Origin: RUG100 sp050953425
Lineage (GTDB): Bacteria; Bacillota; Clostridia; Peptostreptococcales; Anaerovoracaceae
Reading direction: 5' to 3'
Length of the DNA stretch: 64,000 nt
NCBI GenBank assembly: GCA_050953425.1
Contig: JBMNMQ010000006.1
Span: 1 to 64,000, forward strand
Each line of letters starts with the position of its first letter. The first letter of the stretch is position 1. Position numbers and translations under genes: made by a program. The notes beneath the pieces were generated by a model. That model saw only the letters and a program-made list of their open reading frames with translations, searched no databases and had not been told where the DNA came from. Below are positions 1-8,820 of the stretch, piece after piece.

Positions 1-3
1 TGA

Positions 4-12
4 AACCTCCTT
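4..12 (-). promoter_or_regulatory. Shine-Dalgarno site of a gene beyond the left edge
   Basis: On the minus strand this reads AAGGAGGTT, a near-perfect ribosome binding site, about 16 bases after the iorB stop codon. A third gene of the ior operon therefore probably starts just outside the window. In related genomes an aryl-CoA ligase often follows iorAB, but the gene itself is not visible here. Confidence 0.6.
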
Positions 13-27
13 GCAGTGCACAGCCGG

Positions 28-600
28 CTACAGTGCGTAACCGGCCCGGAATGCCTTGATGTTGAGATCCTCAAATCCCTTCTTGACGCTGCCGCGGATG
101 GCGGCTTCCCAGTCCACGCCTTCCACGTCCATCGCCTTGACCAGCGCGCCCAGCAGCACCACGTTCATCGCCTTGGGGTTGCCCAGATCGGCGGCGATTT
201 CACCCGCCTTGAAGGAGAGCACCCGTGCCTTGGAGCGCAGTTCGTCGAGAATTCCCTGCGGATATTCGGCTTCGCCCATGAGAATCGGCGCCGAGGGGAT
301 CTCAAAGTCGTTGACGACCAGTGTCCCGTCGGGACGCAGATACTCCAGCCAGCGCAGCGCTTCCATTTTTTCGAAGGCGACGATGACGTCCGCTTCGCCG
401 CGGCCGACGATCGGGGAATATACCTTGTCGCCGTAGCGCACCTGGGTGGAGACGCTGCCGCCCCGCTGACTCATGCCGTGGATTTCACTCATCTTTACTT
501 CATAGCCCGCTTCGATCAGGCCGGAGGTCAGGATCTTGCTGGCCAGGATCGTGCCCTGACCGCCGACGCCGACCAATAATATATTCTTCACATCCGCCAT
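28..600 (-). CDS. iorB: Indolepyruvate:ferredoxin oxidoreductase, beta subunit
   Basis: This 190-residue protein is the small subunit of the arylpyruvate-oxidising enzyme, which converts indolepyruvate and other aryl 2-oxoacids plus CoA to aryl-acetyl-CoA, reducing ferredoxin. It belongs to the pyruvate-ferredoxin oxidoreductase gamma-domain family. The signature VGVGGQGTILASK lies at residues 11-23, followed by the family segment SEIHGMSQRGGSVSTQVR. Length is normal for IorB and the frame is intact. The start codon follows the iorA stop directly (TAAATG), so translation is probably coupled. The intact frame contrasts with its broken partner iorA, without which the enzyme should be inactive. 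Function is inferred from family similarity. Confidence 0.93.
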   Translation of the reverse strand: MADVKNILLVGVGGQGTILASKILTSGLIEAGYEVKMSEIHGMSQRGGSVSTQVRYGDKVYSPIVGRGEADVIVAFEKMEALRWLEYLRPDGTLVVNDFEIPSAPILMGEAEYPQGILDELRSKARVLSFKAGEIAADLGNPKAMNVVLLGALVKAMDVEGVDWEAAIRGSVKKGFEDLNIKAFRAGYAL

Positions 601-2380
601 TTACTTTACCTCCTCGATGGCATCGAACGGACAGATCTGCGCACAGACGCCGCATCCGGTGCAGGATACGCTGTCGATGGTCCACCGCCGCATCGGTGCT
701 GTGGATCGCCGGGCAGCCGCAGCCGACACAGGCTTTGCAGTTGCGGCATTGATCCTGTTCTCACCGCACATTTCTTCGGGCTCAGATCAAAGCGGTCGCG
801 ATCCTGCTGCCGCATCTTCTTGAGCACGCACGGCCCACTTGGTGATGATGACGGTCGGCACGTCCTTGGCCATCGCTTCCTCGAGCGCCTTGTCGACCTC
901 GTCCAGATGGTTGGGGTTGACGGTGTAGATGTCCTCGGCGGGCATGCCCATCGCCTGACACAGCGCCGGGATGTCGACTTCCGGTGCCGGCCGGCCCATC
1001 AGCGTATAGCCGGTGCCGGGATTTTCCTGATGTCCGGTCATCCCCGGTGATGCGGTTGTCGAGGATCACCGAGACGTTGCTGCCGCCGTTATAGATCGCG
1101 TCCATCAGCGAGGTGATCCCGCTGTGGAAGAAGGTCGAATCGCCGATCACCGAGACGACGCGCAGATCCGAGCCGGCCCGGCGCAGCGCAACGCTGGCGC
1201 CGTGTCCGGTAGAAAGGCTGCCGCCCATGCAGAAGGTCGTATCGAGTGCGTTCAGCGGCGGCGCAGAGCCGAGCGTGTAGCAGCCGATATCGCCGGTGAT
1301 GAGCACGTTCTTCTTTTTGCTCAGGGTATAGAAGAAGCCGCGGTGGGGACATCCGGCGCAGAGCGTCGGCGGCCGCATGACCGCTTTCTTGTCCGAAGTC
1401 AGCGTGTCCGCGGTTTCCTCAAACACCGCCTCGCGGACGATGTCGGTATTCAGTTCATCGTATTTGGGGATCACTTCCTTGCCGATGCAGTCGATGCCCG
1501 CCTGCTGCAGATGGCGTTCGAGGTACGGATCCATTTCTTCCACCACATAGAGGGTATCGACTTTATCGGCAAAATCGATGATCAGATCCATCGGCAGCGG
1601 GAAGGTCATGCCCAGCTTCAAATAGCTGGCCCTCTCGCCGAACGCCTCGCGCGCATACTGATAGGCGATGCCGCTGGTGACGACCCCCGACCTTGGTTTC
1701 GTTGTATTCCGGGGCGGTTGATCTTTGTCCGGCAGGCGTAGTCTTCCATTTCTCTGAGCCGGTCTTCGAGCTCCACACGCATCACCTTGGCGTTGGCCGG
1801 GGTGGCGACATATTTATGGATGTTCTTGACGTAGGGAATGATCGGTTTTTCCGTCCGCTCGCCGAGCTCGACGAGCGATTTCGAATGGCAGACGCGCGTC
1901 GTCATATGCAGCAGCACCGGGGTGTTGAACTGCTCCGACAATTCCAGTCCCAGCTTGGTGAAATCCTTTGCTTCCTGACTGTCCGACGGTTCCAGCATCA
2001 GCAGCCGCGCCGCCTCGGCGTAGTTGCGGTTGTCCTGCTCGTTCTGCGAACTGTGCATGCCCGGGTCGTCGGCGGAGACGATCACCACGCCGCCGGTCAC
2101 GCCGGTGTAAGCAAAGGTGAAAATCGGGTCGGCCGCGACGTTCATGCCGACATGCTTCATCGCCGCCAGCGAGCGTACACCGGCAACCGACGCGCCGATC
2201 GCCGCCTCGACGGCAACTTTTTCATTCGGCGCCCATTCGCTGTGGAGATCGTCCTGGTAATGCGCCAGGTTTTCGAGGATCTCCGTACTGGGCGTTCCCG
2301 GATAAGCGCTGGCAAAAGCGAGACCGCCCCTCCCAGGCGCCCCGTGCGACCGCTTCATTTCCGGACAATATGGTCTTCAT
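601..2380 (-). pseudogene. iorA: Indolepyruvate:ferredoxin oxidoreductase alpha subunit, broken by seven +1 frameshifts
   Basis: The large, thiamine-diphosphate-binding subunit of IorAB. Reading starts at ATG 2380 (MKTILSGNEAVARGAWEG), six bases after AGGAGGA. The protein can be followed to the stop at 601-603 only by removing one base at each of seven places: about 2327-2330, 1711-1714, 1684-1688, 1042-1045, 834-836, 761-763 and 681-685. After removal there are 591 codons, a normal IorA length. All family parts are then present: the N-terminal pyrimidine domain, the CAGCPHRG motif, the TPP site (GDS to DNRITGMTGHQENPG), and two C-terminal [4Fe-4S] motifs (CRNCKACVGCGC and CTGCGVCAQIC). Six of the seven extra bases extend short G or C runs. 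Either the gene is recently dead or the assembly is wrong here; no other gene in the window shows this. Confidence 0.85.
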
Positions 2381-2396
2381 ATGTTATCCTCCTCAC

Positions 2397-2428
2397 GCCG
2401 GCGCCCTGCTGCGCCGGCTGTTTTTTTT
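2397..2428 (+). terminator. Hairpin plus T8, plus-strand orientation, inside the iorA leader
   Basis: A 7-bp GC stem (GCCGGCG / CGCCGGC, arms 2397-2403 and 2412-2418) is followed on the plus strand by eight T. Its orientation would stop antisense transcription coming out of iorA. In the iorA messenger the same stem sits just before the Shine-Dalgarno site and could affect initiation. Confidence 0.5.
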
Positions 2429-2439
2429 GCATACACAAT

Positions 2440-2468
2440 ATTATAACACGAACACAACGGCATTCCAA
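2440..2468 (-). promoter_or_regulatory. Promoter of the iorAB operon
   Basis: Minus-strand TTGGAA (2463-2468), a 17-bp spacer and TATAAT (2440-2445). Transcription would start near 2433, giving a leader of about 50 bases before the iorA start. The intact promoter suggests iorA inactivation, if real, is recent. Confidence 0.7.
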
Positions 2469-2499
2469 CGTGAGAAACGGCGGGTCTGCGACCGCTGCC

Positions 2500-2629
2500 A
2501 GGAAGCGGCGGGCACGGCGGTACTCAGGAAGCGGCGGGCACGGCGGCACTCAGGAAGCGGCGGGCGCGGCGGTACTCAGGAAGCGGCGGGCACGGCGGCA
2601 CTCAGGAAGCGGCGGGCGCGGCGGTACTC
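2500..2629. repeat. Tandem repeat, 5 copies of 26 bp
   Basis: Five contiguous copies of a unit starting AGGAAGCGGCGGGC and ending CTC lie at 2500, 2526, 2552, 2578 and 2604. Copies differ only at two alternating positions (CAC/CGC and TAC/CAC). There are no spacers, so it is not CRISPR. It fills the gap between the iorA promoter and the rpmE terminator. Confidence 0.95.
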
Positions 2630-2651
2630 CGTCCTGTGCCGGGATTGCCGG

Positions 2652-2682
2652 CAAAGAAAAAGACCGCCTCGATGGAGACGGC
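2652..2682 (-). terminator. Rho-independent terminator of rpmE
   Basis: On the minus strand an 8-bp stem (arms 2663-2670 and 2675-2682, two G-T pairs) with a four-base loop is followed by CTTTTTCTTT. It begins 15 bases beyond the rpmE stop codon. Confidence 0.8.
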
Positions 2683-2696
2683 CCCTTTGGTTTCGA

Positions 2697-2897
2697 TTAG
2701 TCCAGATGGTATTTGTTCTTGAACTTCTCAACACGTCCGCCGCGGTTGACGAACTTCTGCTGGCCTGTAAAGAACGGATGGCACGCTGAGCAAACGTCGA
2801 GACGAATTTCGTCTTTGGTCGACATTGTCGTAAATGTGTTTCCGCATGCGCAAGTTACTTTACATTCCTGATACTTAGGATGGATTCCTTCCTTCAT
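2697..2897 (-). CDS. rpmE: 50S ribosomal protein L31
   Basis: This 66-residue L31 starts MKEGIHPKYQECKVTCACGN. Cysteines 16, 18, 36 and 39 (CxC and CxxC) form the zinc ribbon of the zinc-containing type. It sits at the subunit interface of the ribosome and can act as a zinc reserve in bacteria that also carry a zinc-free paralogue, which is not seen here. It is a single-gene transcript with its own promoter (2975-3003) and terminator (2652-2682). Confidence 0.97.
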   Translation of the reverse strand: MKEGIHPKYQECKVTCACGNTFTTMSTKDEIRLDVCSACHPFFTGQQKFVNRGGRVEKFKNKYHLD

Positions 2898-2974
2898 GCT
2901 GCTTCACCTCTTTCTCTGCTCAGGCCGCGCCTGATGCATTCGATTAATAATGCTGCCTTCTGCGCAGCTTATAC

Positions 2975-3003
2975 ATTCTATCGCAAAGGCGCGGCGCTGT
3001 CAA
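2975..3003 (-). promoter_or_regulatory. Promoter of rpmE
   Basis: Minus-strand TTGACA (2998-3003), 17-bp spacer, TAGAAT (2975-2980). This is a strong sigma-A-type promoter, as expected for a ribosomal protein gene, leaving a leader of about 70 bases. Confidence 0.75.
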
Positions 3004-3111
3004 CACCTCGATTTCCGCCCCGCGGTTTTGCATCGCTCGGCCTCGCTTTCCCGCCCGGCGGTTCTGCAAAACACATTCTGCAAAGCACGAAATCCCGATC
3101 CTCCGGGTTCT

Positions 3112-4029
3112 CTAGAGGTAAAACAGGGGATCCCAGTTCCAGCCGGTGTAGTAACTATAGCGCATCGGGCTGTTAAAGTGGATGTTCTGATCGCGAAGCA
3201 GTCTGTCGGCGACGGTCCGATTCACCTTCAGTTTTTTGTAATGATATTTATATGTGTACTTCGTCTCACTGCCCGCAGCCCGCGCTGTGGTTTTGATCAA
3301 TCTGCCGCTTTTTCCGTAGGAATTTGCAAAGCTGACGGTGGCGGCAGTCTTCCCGTTCCCGCCGTATGTCATCGTTTTCGGATTGCCGCGCCGGTCGTAC
3401 CGATATTTCGCCGTTATGGTGTCGTACGTGCCGCCGGTCTGATAGCTGCGCATTGCCTGCTCGGCGATCTTTTTCTTCTTGTCGTATTTGTACTTTGCGG
3501 ATAACAGCACTTTGCCGCCCGATTTGGCGTTCAGGGACTTGAGAAGATTTTTTCTGCTGTATTTATATAAAAGATCCACGCTCTCATTGTCCTGAGAAGC
3601 AGAGATCTTTGCGCAGCGACCCTGTTTATTATATGTATATTTTATGGTCGAGGAGGAAATGTGTTCCTTACTTTTGCCGCTGCCGGATTCCCGCCAGGTT
3701 TTTTCGGTGACACGGTCTCTGGTGCGATAGCCGTTTTTGAAATCAGAGCGAACCGTCAAGCAATAGTAACTGTACCCGCTTTCAGCGTTCTGCCCGGTGC
3801 GCCGTGTAACCGCTGCCCGGTACCCTTCCCCCGCCTTATTGTATTTGACCTTTACCTCTTCTTTCAACGAAGCGCCGGTCACAGTGATATGATCGATCAT
3901 ATAGATCGTCTTCTTTTTGGCTTTTCCGGCGGCGGACACCTGCGACGTCCCGGCCGTAAACACCAGCGCCAGCACGACAGCCAGTGCGCAGACGACCGCT
4001 GTCACCAGTCTGCTTTTCCTGATAGACAT
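3112..4029 (-). CDS. Secreted protein with YD-repeat-like motifs
   Basis: A 305-residue exported protein of unknown role. The start chosen is ATG 4029, five bases after AGGGGG; upstream in-frame codons lack a ribosome site. Residues 1 to about 33 form a signal peptide (MSIRKSRLVTAVVCALAVVL..., cleavage near VSAAG). The mature part is Lys- and Tyr-rich. It repeats a pattern of the type YxYDxxGx (IKYTYNKQGR, AKYKYDKKKK, AKYRYDRRGN, YKYHYKKLK), reminiscent of RHS/YD repeats in wall-associated proteins, but the motifs are few and degenerate. No catalytic domain is seen. A wall- or surface-binding role is only inference. It stands alone between rpmE and the luxR-type gene. Confidence 0.75.
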   Translation of the reverse strand: MSIRKSRLVTAVVCALAVVLALVFTAGTSQVSAAGKAKKKTIYMIDHITVTGASLKEEVKVKYNKAGEGYRAAVTRRTGQNAESGYSYYCLTVRSDFKNGYRTRDRVTEKTWRESGSGKSKEHISSSTIKYTYNKQGRCAKISASQDNESVDLLYKYSRKNLLKSLNAKSGGKVLLSAKYKYDKKKKIAEQAMRSYQTGGTYDTITAKYRYDRRGNPKTMTYGGNGKTAATVSFANSYGKSGRLIKTTARAAGSETKYTYKYHYKKLKVNRTVADRLLRDQNIHFNSPMRYSYYTGWNWDPLFYL

Positions 4030-4308
4030 AATACCCCCTTTATCATTTTCTAACGTAATCGGCAGCCCGACCGAGGGAATCACTCTCCTCGTATTCCTGC
4101 CGGGTTTCCGGCCTCGAACCGCAGCGCTGTTTCACTGATTCACCGATCTTGACCGGCTGCCGTTTGATGCCGTTCTGCATAATATATTTTATCGAGGGCT
4201 GCGCCTGCTGTCAATGCTGATGCGATGAGCAGCTATGACGGCAAGGGTGAACGAAAAGAACAACTTGAGGGCAGCATATCACCAGGACACTGAGTACAGG
4301 CCTCTCCC

Positions 4309-5295
4309 TCACGATTTCAGCTTGTGGATCAGCTCTTCGCGCCGGGAGACCCCGGTCTTTTCATAGATATTATGTACGTGGCGCTTGACGGTATATTTGG
4401 AAATATTCAGCTGGTCGGCAATTTCCTCATAGGTTTCCCGCTGCAGGATCAGCCGCGCGATCTCGCTTTCCCGCGGCGTCAGACCGCAGCGCTGCCGCAG
4501 CTCCTCTTCGGAGGGCAGCCCCGGCGCCGCGGGCTCTGCCTCTGCTGCGCGCTGCAGTGAAAGCCGATAGTAATAGATGACGATGCCAAGACAAACTGCC
4601 GCGCTGGCGCAGAGCAGATAGGTATTGAGATCGGCGGAGCCGGTCCAGGCCTGATAATTGTAGGAACCGCGAAACAGCTGCAGCGAGGTAAGGCCGTTGT
4701 AAACCGCCATCATAGAAACCAGTATCGTTTCCGTCAGAACCAAAGTATCGAGAACCGTCCAGCGGATTCCTCGGCGCAGCTCGCTGCGCCGCAGCAGCAC
4801 CGCCTGCATAACAGCAGCCAGAATGATACTGGCCATCAGAATGCTCTGCAGCAGACTGGCCGGCAGCAGAGCAGACGGCGAAACGGCCCGGTAGGCATCA
4901 TCGATCAGCGCCAGGTAACAAATCTCCGCTCCGGCGAACGCCGCCGTCAGCCAGATTCGCACGGCACGGCAGGAGGGATGGAATTTCCCCTCTCCGGCCT
5001 TCCACTCCTCCTGCATGTACAGCAGCCAGCTGAAGTTGGAAACATAGCCGGTGAAGATATCCAGCCCGCGCAGCACCGGATCGTAGCGCTCCGTCTGCTC
5101 GGAAACCACATCAAAGAACGAAAGAAAATACAGCGCCGAAGCAAACAGTGCCCCGAACGCGGCCAGTCCCGCCCAGCGCAGGCGGCGATGTTCCTCTGCC
5201 TGCCCCCGGCCGCGCTGCACGGCGATCAATGCCAGCGCAGAAGCGGTCAGCAGTGCCGTCAGTAAAAATAACAATATGACAATACGATTCCCCAT
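4309..5295 (-). CDS. Membrane-bound LuxR-type transcriptional regulator
   Basis: A 328-residue protein with an N-terminal membrane half and a C-terminal LuxR DNA-binding domain. About seven hydrophobic helices are visible, such as ILLFLLTALLTASALALIAV near the start and YLLCASAAVCLGIVIYYY before the linker. The last ~60 residues (LTPRESEIARLIL to SKYTVKRHVHNIYEKTGV) are a canonical LuxR helix-turn-helix. Such 7TM-LuxR proteins are signal sensors that bind DNA while in the membrane; ligand and targets are unknown. The start MGNRIV is chosen because the upstream in-frame extension runs into a degenerate repeat. It has no Shine-Dalgarno site and lies right after a -10 box, so the transcript may be leaderless. 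Confidence 0.85.
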   Translation of the reverse strand: MGNRIVILLFLLTALLTASALALIAVQRGRGQAEEHRRLRWAGLAAFGALFASALYFLSFFDVVSEQTERYDPVLRGLDIFTGYVSNFSWLLYMQEEWKAGEGKFHPSCRAVRIWLTAAFAGAEICYLALIDDAYRAVSPSALLPASLLQSILMASIILAAVMQAVLLRRSELRRGIRWTVLDTLVLTETILVSMMAVYNGLTSLQLFRGSYNYQAWTGSADLNTYLLCASAAVCLGIVIYYYRLSLQRAAEAEPAAPGLPSEEELRQRCGLTPRESEIARLILQRETYEEIADQLNISKYTVKRHVHNIYEKTGVSRREELIHKLKS

Positions 5296-5301
5296 GGTTT
5301 C

Positions 5302-5341
5302 AGTATAGCAAATGCCGGCGGATCCGGAAAGATCCGCCGGC
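5302..5341 (-). promoter_or_regulatory. Promoter and GC-rich inverted repeat before the membrane LuxR gene
   Basis: Minus-strand TATACT (5302-5307) lies six bases before the start codon. Seventeen bases upstream, the loop of a perfect 11-bp inverted repeat (arms 5314-5324 and 5331-5341) holds a weak -35 (TTTCCG). The inverted repeat overlaps the promoter and could be an operator, possibly for the regulator itself. No T-run follows it, so a terminator is unlikely. Confidence 0.5.
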
Positions 5342-5355
5342 GGAAATTGCAATGC

Positions 5356-5460
5356 TTCCCGACTGGAGCTATGCGGTTCCCAACAGGAGCTGCGCTGCAT
5401 CTCGACAGGATTTGCTCGCATCCCGACGGGAGCTGCCTGCAACCCGACAGAAGCTGCGGT
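5356..5460. repeat. Degenerate tandem repeat, about 5 copies of 21-23 bp
   Basis: Units beginning TTCCCGAC(T/A)GGAGCT-like recur near 5356, 5377, 5400, 5421 and 5443 with several differences each. They fill the gap between the LuxR promoter and the end of the M28 peptidase gene. Confidence 0.7.
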
Positions 5461-5525
5461 GCTGCGACGCCGGCAAAGGAGTCGATACTGGCCTCTGCTG
5501 CCGCTATACCGCTGCGCCGCCCCGG

Positions 5526-8399
5526 CTACAGGGCCGCATTCACTTTTTCTGCTGCCTTGTTCATGCCGCTCGTTTCCATTTCAAGGAACTGATCCAGCTG
5601 CTTCACCAGACCCGTTCTTGCTTTCTGGTAAGCGGTGATTTCCGCGCTGTAGTCCGGCGTTCCTTCACCTGTACAGGCAGCCATCATTTCCTTGGCCGTC
5701 TTCCAAGTATCGGGGATGACCAGCGATTCTTTGCCGCTGCTGCCGTAACCCCAGGTATCCTTGCGATATTCACAGTTAATGGTCTTGATCAGCTCTTCAC
5801 AAGTGTAATTTCCATAGGAGAATGCTGTGGCTTCGGCATAGCCGTACATTGCGGCCGCCGTGCCGAGTACCTTGTCCGCATCCTGGCTGCCGTCCTGCAG
5901 CAAAGGCAGCAGGGTATCGATCGCTTCGATATTCGGCTGTACCGTCTGGTGCAGTACCGAAATGTCGCTGCCGACCAGTCCCATGCAGCTGTCCTGCAGA
6001 TCTCCGAAGACCTCCAGCGTCGTCTTGTTCAGCTTGGTGCCTTCGGCCCGGATCTGCGCCAGTTCGGTCGCGCTCGCACCGCGGTTGTACGCCTTTTCGT
6101 AACGCTGGTTGATCTCTTTGGCTTTGGCCAGCAGCTTGCTGCCGGCTTTTTCCAGCGCTTCGACGCCTTCATTATACTTGGCCACCGCGGTTCTGCCATC
6201 CGACGCGCAGTCGCCGGTGCCCTCGATCGCTGCTTTCATCGCCGCAGTACGGCCGCTGAGATCCAGCTCAAGTGCCGGACGGGCATCGAGATATTCGGCC
6301 AGACCGCCGTAGAAGCCGATGTTGTACTGCATCAGGCTGCTCGAGTAGGTCGTGCTGTTGTCATACTTTGTATGATAACGATCCATCAGCCAGTTGTCGG
6401 TCTGCGATGCAATGGGCCTATTCAGCGTCTGGTGAAAATCCGGCAGATTGATCACGCTGGGCACCCCGCTGGACTGATAGCTGATGCAGTCACTCATGCC
6501 GTCCGGTTCGTTGAACAGCGTGGTGCCGGAGATCCTGCTGGTGGAGACGCCGTCCTTGTAATACGGCTTCAGTTTGGCGAGCAGATCGGTATCCTGCAGA
6601 TACTGATTGACCGGCGTGCCGAGTTCGGCACTGGTCTGGACATAGCCGCTGGTCTGGCCGCTGGCGATCGCCGGCATTTCAAAGTTGAGCATTGCCAGTG
6701 TTGAATCCTTCCATTCCGGTTTCGCTTTAGTAATCATTTCCCAGGAACCGATGGCCCAGTCATCTGCAGAGGACATCTGCCCCCATTCTTCCGAACCATG
6801 CGCAACGAAGTAAATGTCGTTGACCGGCTGATAACCGGAATCAACCATTGCCTTGCCGATTGCGGCAACGAGACCGATCGCGGTGCAGTCGTCGTTGAGA
6901 CCGTAGAAATATTTGTCGTAGTGACCGGCAATGATGATCCGCTGACCGGTATTGCCGCTGCCCTTGATCCTGCCGATCACATTATATGACGTGCCGCCGT
7001 TTTCCGCCACTTCATTGTCCACCATGAGACTGGCTTTGAGCGTGCTGCCGCCCTCCTTGATCGCTTTCTTGATCTTCGCAGCCGATTTCGGCGAGATGCT
7101 GGTGCAGGGGATCAGAGTGCCGTCGGCACAGATGTCCTGAATGTTGACGGTATCCCAGGTTTCTTCATTGCCGCTGCCGAGCAGACCGTAACCGCTGTCC
7201 CCGGCAAGCTGATAGGTAATGATCGCCGATGCATTCTGGTCATACGCCTCCAGATACGGCGACGTGACCCAGGCATCTTCCATCTGATTGACGCCGACGA
7301 GGACGATCCTGCCGCCCATGTCCTTGGCGCCGGTTTTCTCGTAGTACGCTTCGTAGTCCTCTTCGTGACCGGATCCCATGTCGACGATCTCCATATCGCT
7401 CCAGTCCTTGACGGTGCCGTTCTTGTACCGGCTGTCCTGCTTTGTGCCCTGCGCGGCATAGGAAACCATGTCGTCGATCATCACCTTTTTCGGTGTCGCG
7501 CTGCCGGCCTGGTCATTGTAGGTGAGCGTCAATGACGAGCCGTTGTACTGCCATTTGTCAACCGTGACCGGTACCTTTTCCACGTTGCTGAGACCGATGC
7601 GGTCGAACGTGCGGGCCAGATAGGAAGCCGCCTTGTGCTCGGCGTCGCTGCCGGCATTGCGGAAGCCGCTCTCATCAGTGAAATATTTATCATCATATGC
7701 CAGCGTTTCACTGACCTGACGGGCAAACGATTCATCGATTTTTCCGGTCAGGGCATCAATGTCCGCCTTGGCGGGGTTCGCCGTGATGATTTTGACACGG
7801 CACTGTGCCGTGCGCCCGTTGACGGTGCGTGCGGTAATCGTCGCGCTGCCGGACGCTTTGGCCGTTACTGTGCCGGCGGAAACCGTCGCTGTCCTGGCAT
7901 CGGAGGTGGTCCAGACGATCTTTTTCGAGACCGGTTTCCGCGACGGTGTCAGCTTGACCTTCAGTTTCTGCGATGCTCCCGTCTTCAAACTGAGCGAAGC
8001 TGCGGAAAGACGAATCCTGCCGACATTACCTTTATTTGACGCTTTAACTTGAATCGTCCAGGATTTTTTGCCGCCTTTGGCCCGCACCTGATAGCTGTAA
8101 ACCCTGTTCTTCTTTGTTTTCTTATCCGTATAGGAAGTATTTCCGGTGGTTTTCAGTTTCTTGCCGCCGCGATAGACGGTATAGGATTTAACCCCTTTAA
8201 CCTTGCTCCAAGTCAGTTTGATTCTGCCGGATTTGGTGCCGGTGCCGTAGAACACGGTCGGTGCCGCATTGACCGTTGCAGCAGAAGCCCCGCCCGCAGA
8301 GCCGGGCATCAGCGGCGTAAACGCCAGTGTCAGAATGACCGCCAGGGCGCCGAGAAGCAGCCTGCGCAGTCCTCCGGATGTACTTTGCTTCATTATCAT
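5526..8399 (-). CDS. Secreted M28-family zinc peptidase with FnIII-like and Big2 domains
   Basis: A 957-residue exported metallopeptidase. The start is ATG 8399, nine bases after GGGAGGT. Residues 1-41 are a signal peptide. Residues about 45-120 resemble a fibronectin-III-like module and 128-206 a bacterial Ig-like (Big2) module; both would position the enzyme at the surface. A PA-like insert region lies about 300-480, then the M28 fold. Probable metal ligands are His493 and Asp495 (AGHYDKYF), Asp503/504 (LNDD), Glu537/538 (HGSEEWG), Glu574 (LNFEMP) and His676 (RYHTKYDN). The family includes aminopeptidases acting on extracellular peptides, fitting an amino-acid-using anaerobe. The C-terminal 250 residues are not recognised. 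It is monocistronic and lacks an LPXTG anchor. Confidence 0.9.
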   Translation of the reverse strand: MIMKQSTSGGLRRLLLGALAVILTLAFTPLMPGSAGGASAATVNAAPTVFYGTGTKSGRIKLTWSKVKGVKSYTVYRGGKKLKTTGNTSYTDKKTKKNRVYSYQVRAKGGKKSWTIQVKASNKGNVGRIRLSAASLSLKTGASQKLKVKLTPSRKPVSKKIVWTTSDARTATVSAGTVTAKASGSATITARTVNGRTAQCRVKIITANPAKADIDALTGKIDESFARQVSETLAYDDKYFTDESGFRNAGSDAEHKAASYLARTFDRIGLSNVEKVPVTVDKWQYNGSSLTLTYNDQAGSATPKKVMIDDMVSYAAQGTKQDSRYKNGTVKDWSDMEIVDMGSGHEEDYEAYYEKTGAKDMGGRIVLVGVNQMEDAWVTSPYLEAYDQNASAIITYQLAGDSGYGLLGSGNEETWDTVNIQDICADGTLIPCTSISPKSAAKIKKAIKEGGSTLKASLMVDNEVAENGGTSYNVIGRIKGSGNTGQRIIIAGHYDKYFYGLNDDCTAIGLVAAIGKAMVDSGYQPVNDIYFVAHGSEEWGQMSSADDWAIGSWEMITKAKPEWKDSTLAMLNFEMPAIASGQTSGYVQTSAELGTPVNQYLQDTDLLAKLKPYYKDGVSTSRISGTTLFNEPDGMSDCISYQSSGVPSVINLPDFHQTLNRPIASQTDNWLMDRYHTKYDNSTTYSSSLMQYNIGFYGGLAEYLDARPALELDLSGRTAAMKAAIEGTGDCASDGRTAVAKYNEGVEALEKAGSKLLAKAKEINQRYEKAYNRGASATELAQIRAEGTKLNKTTLEVFGDLQDSCMGLVGSDISVLHQTVQPNIEAIDTLLPLLQDGSQDADKVLGTAAAMYGYAEATAFSYGNYTCEELIKTINCEYRKDTWGYGSSGKESLVIPDTWKTAKEMMAACTGEGTPDYSAEITAYQKARTGLVKQLDQFLEMETSGMNKAAEKVNAAL

Positions 8400-8820
8400 C
8401 TTCTTATTACCTCCCGCGGTATGCGGCGTCTGCAGAACACCGCACCGCCTCACTCCTCGAAGAACGGCCGTATCTTCTATCCGTTCGATATGCCAATATT
8501 CTAACAATTCCGACGCACAAGTCCATGGTCCATCGCGGTCCATTTTTAATAAACAGCTGTTTTTCAACGAAAAAAGCCCTCCCCTGCCGCCGGAAAGCAG
8601 CAGGGAAGAGCATTCATTCGATGGGCTCACAAGGAACGGCCGATGCGCGGAGAGGATCTATGCAGCAATGTGCCGCTGCGGCAATCACACCAGAGTATAG
8701 ATCGCCCAGCAGCCAGCCGGGTTCTCCGGCGATTTCATTCCTGTGGATTTCCCGCAGCAGGAACGGCAGCGTATTCCCGAATATGAAAAATTTTTTATTT
8801 CCGGGAATAGAATCCCGCGC
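8400..8820. other. Intergenic region between M28 peptidase and ilvD
   Basis: About 420 bases without a gene. It holds the 5' leader of the M28 peptidase on the minus strand and the strong ilvD terminator at 8570-8611. The remaining 8612-8820 shows no convincing frame, repeat or RNA. Confidence 0.6.
8570..8611 (-). terminator. Rho-independent terminator downstream of ilvD
   Basis: On the minus strand a 12-bp stem (arms 8600-8611 and 8576-8587, two G-T pairs) is followed by TTTTTT. It lies about 210 bases beyond the ilvD stop and ends the branched-chain cluster before the M28 gene. Confidence 0.85.
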
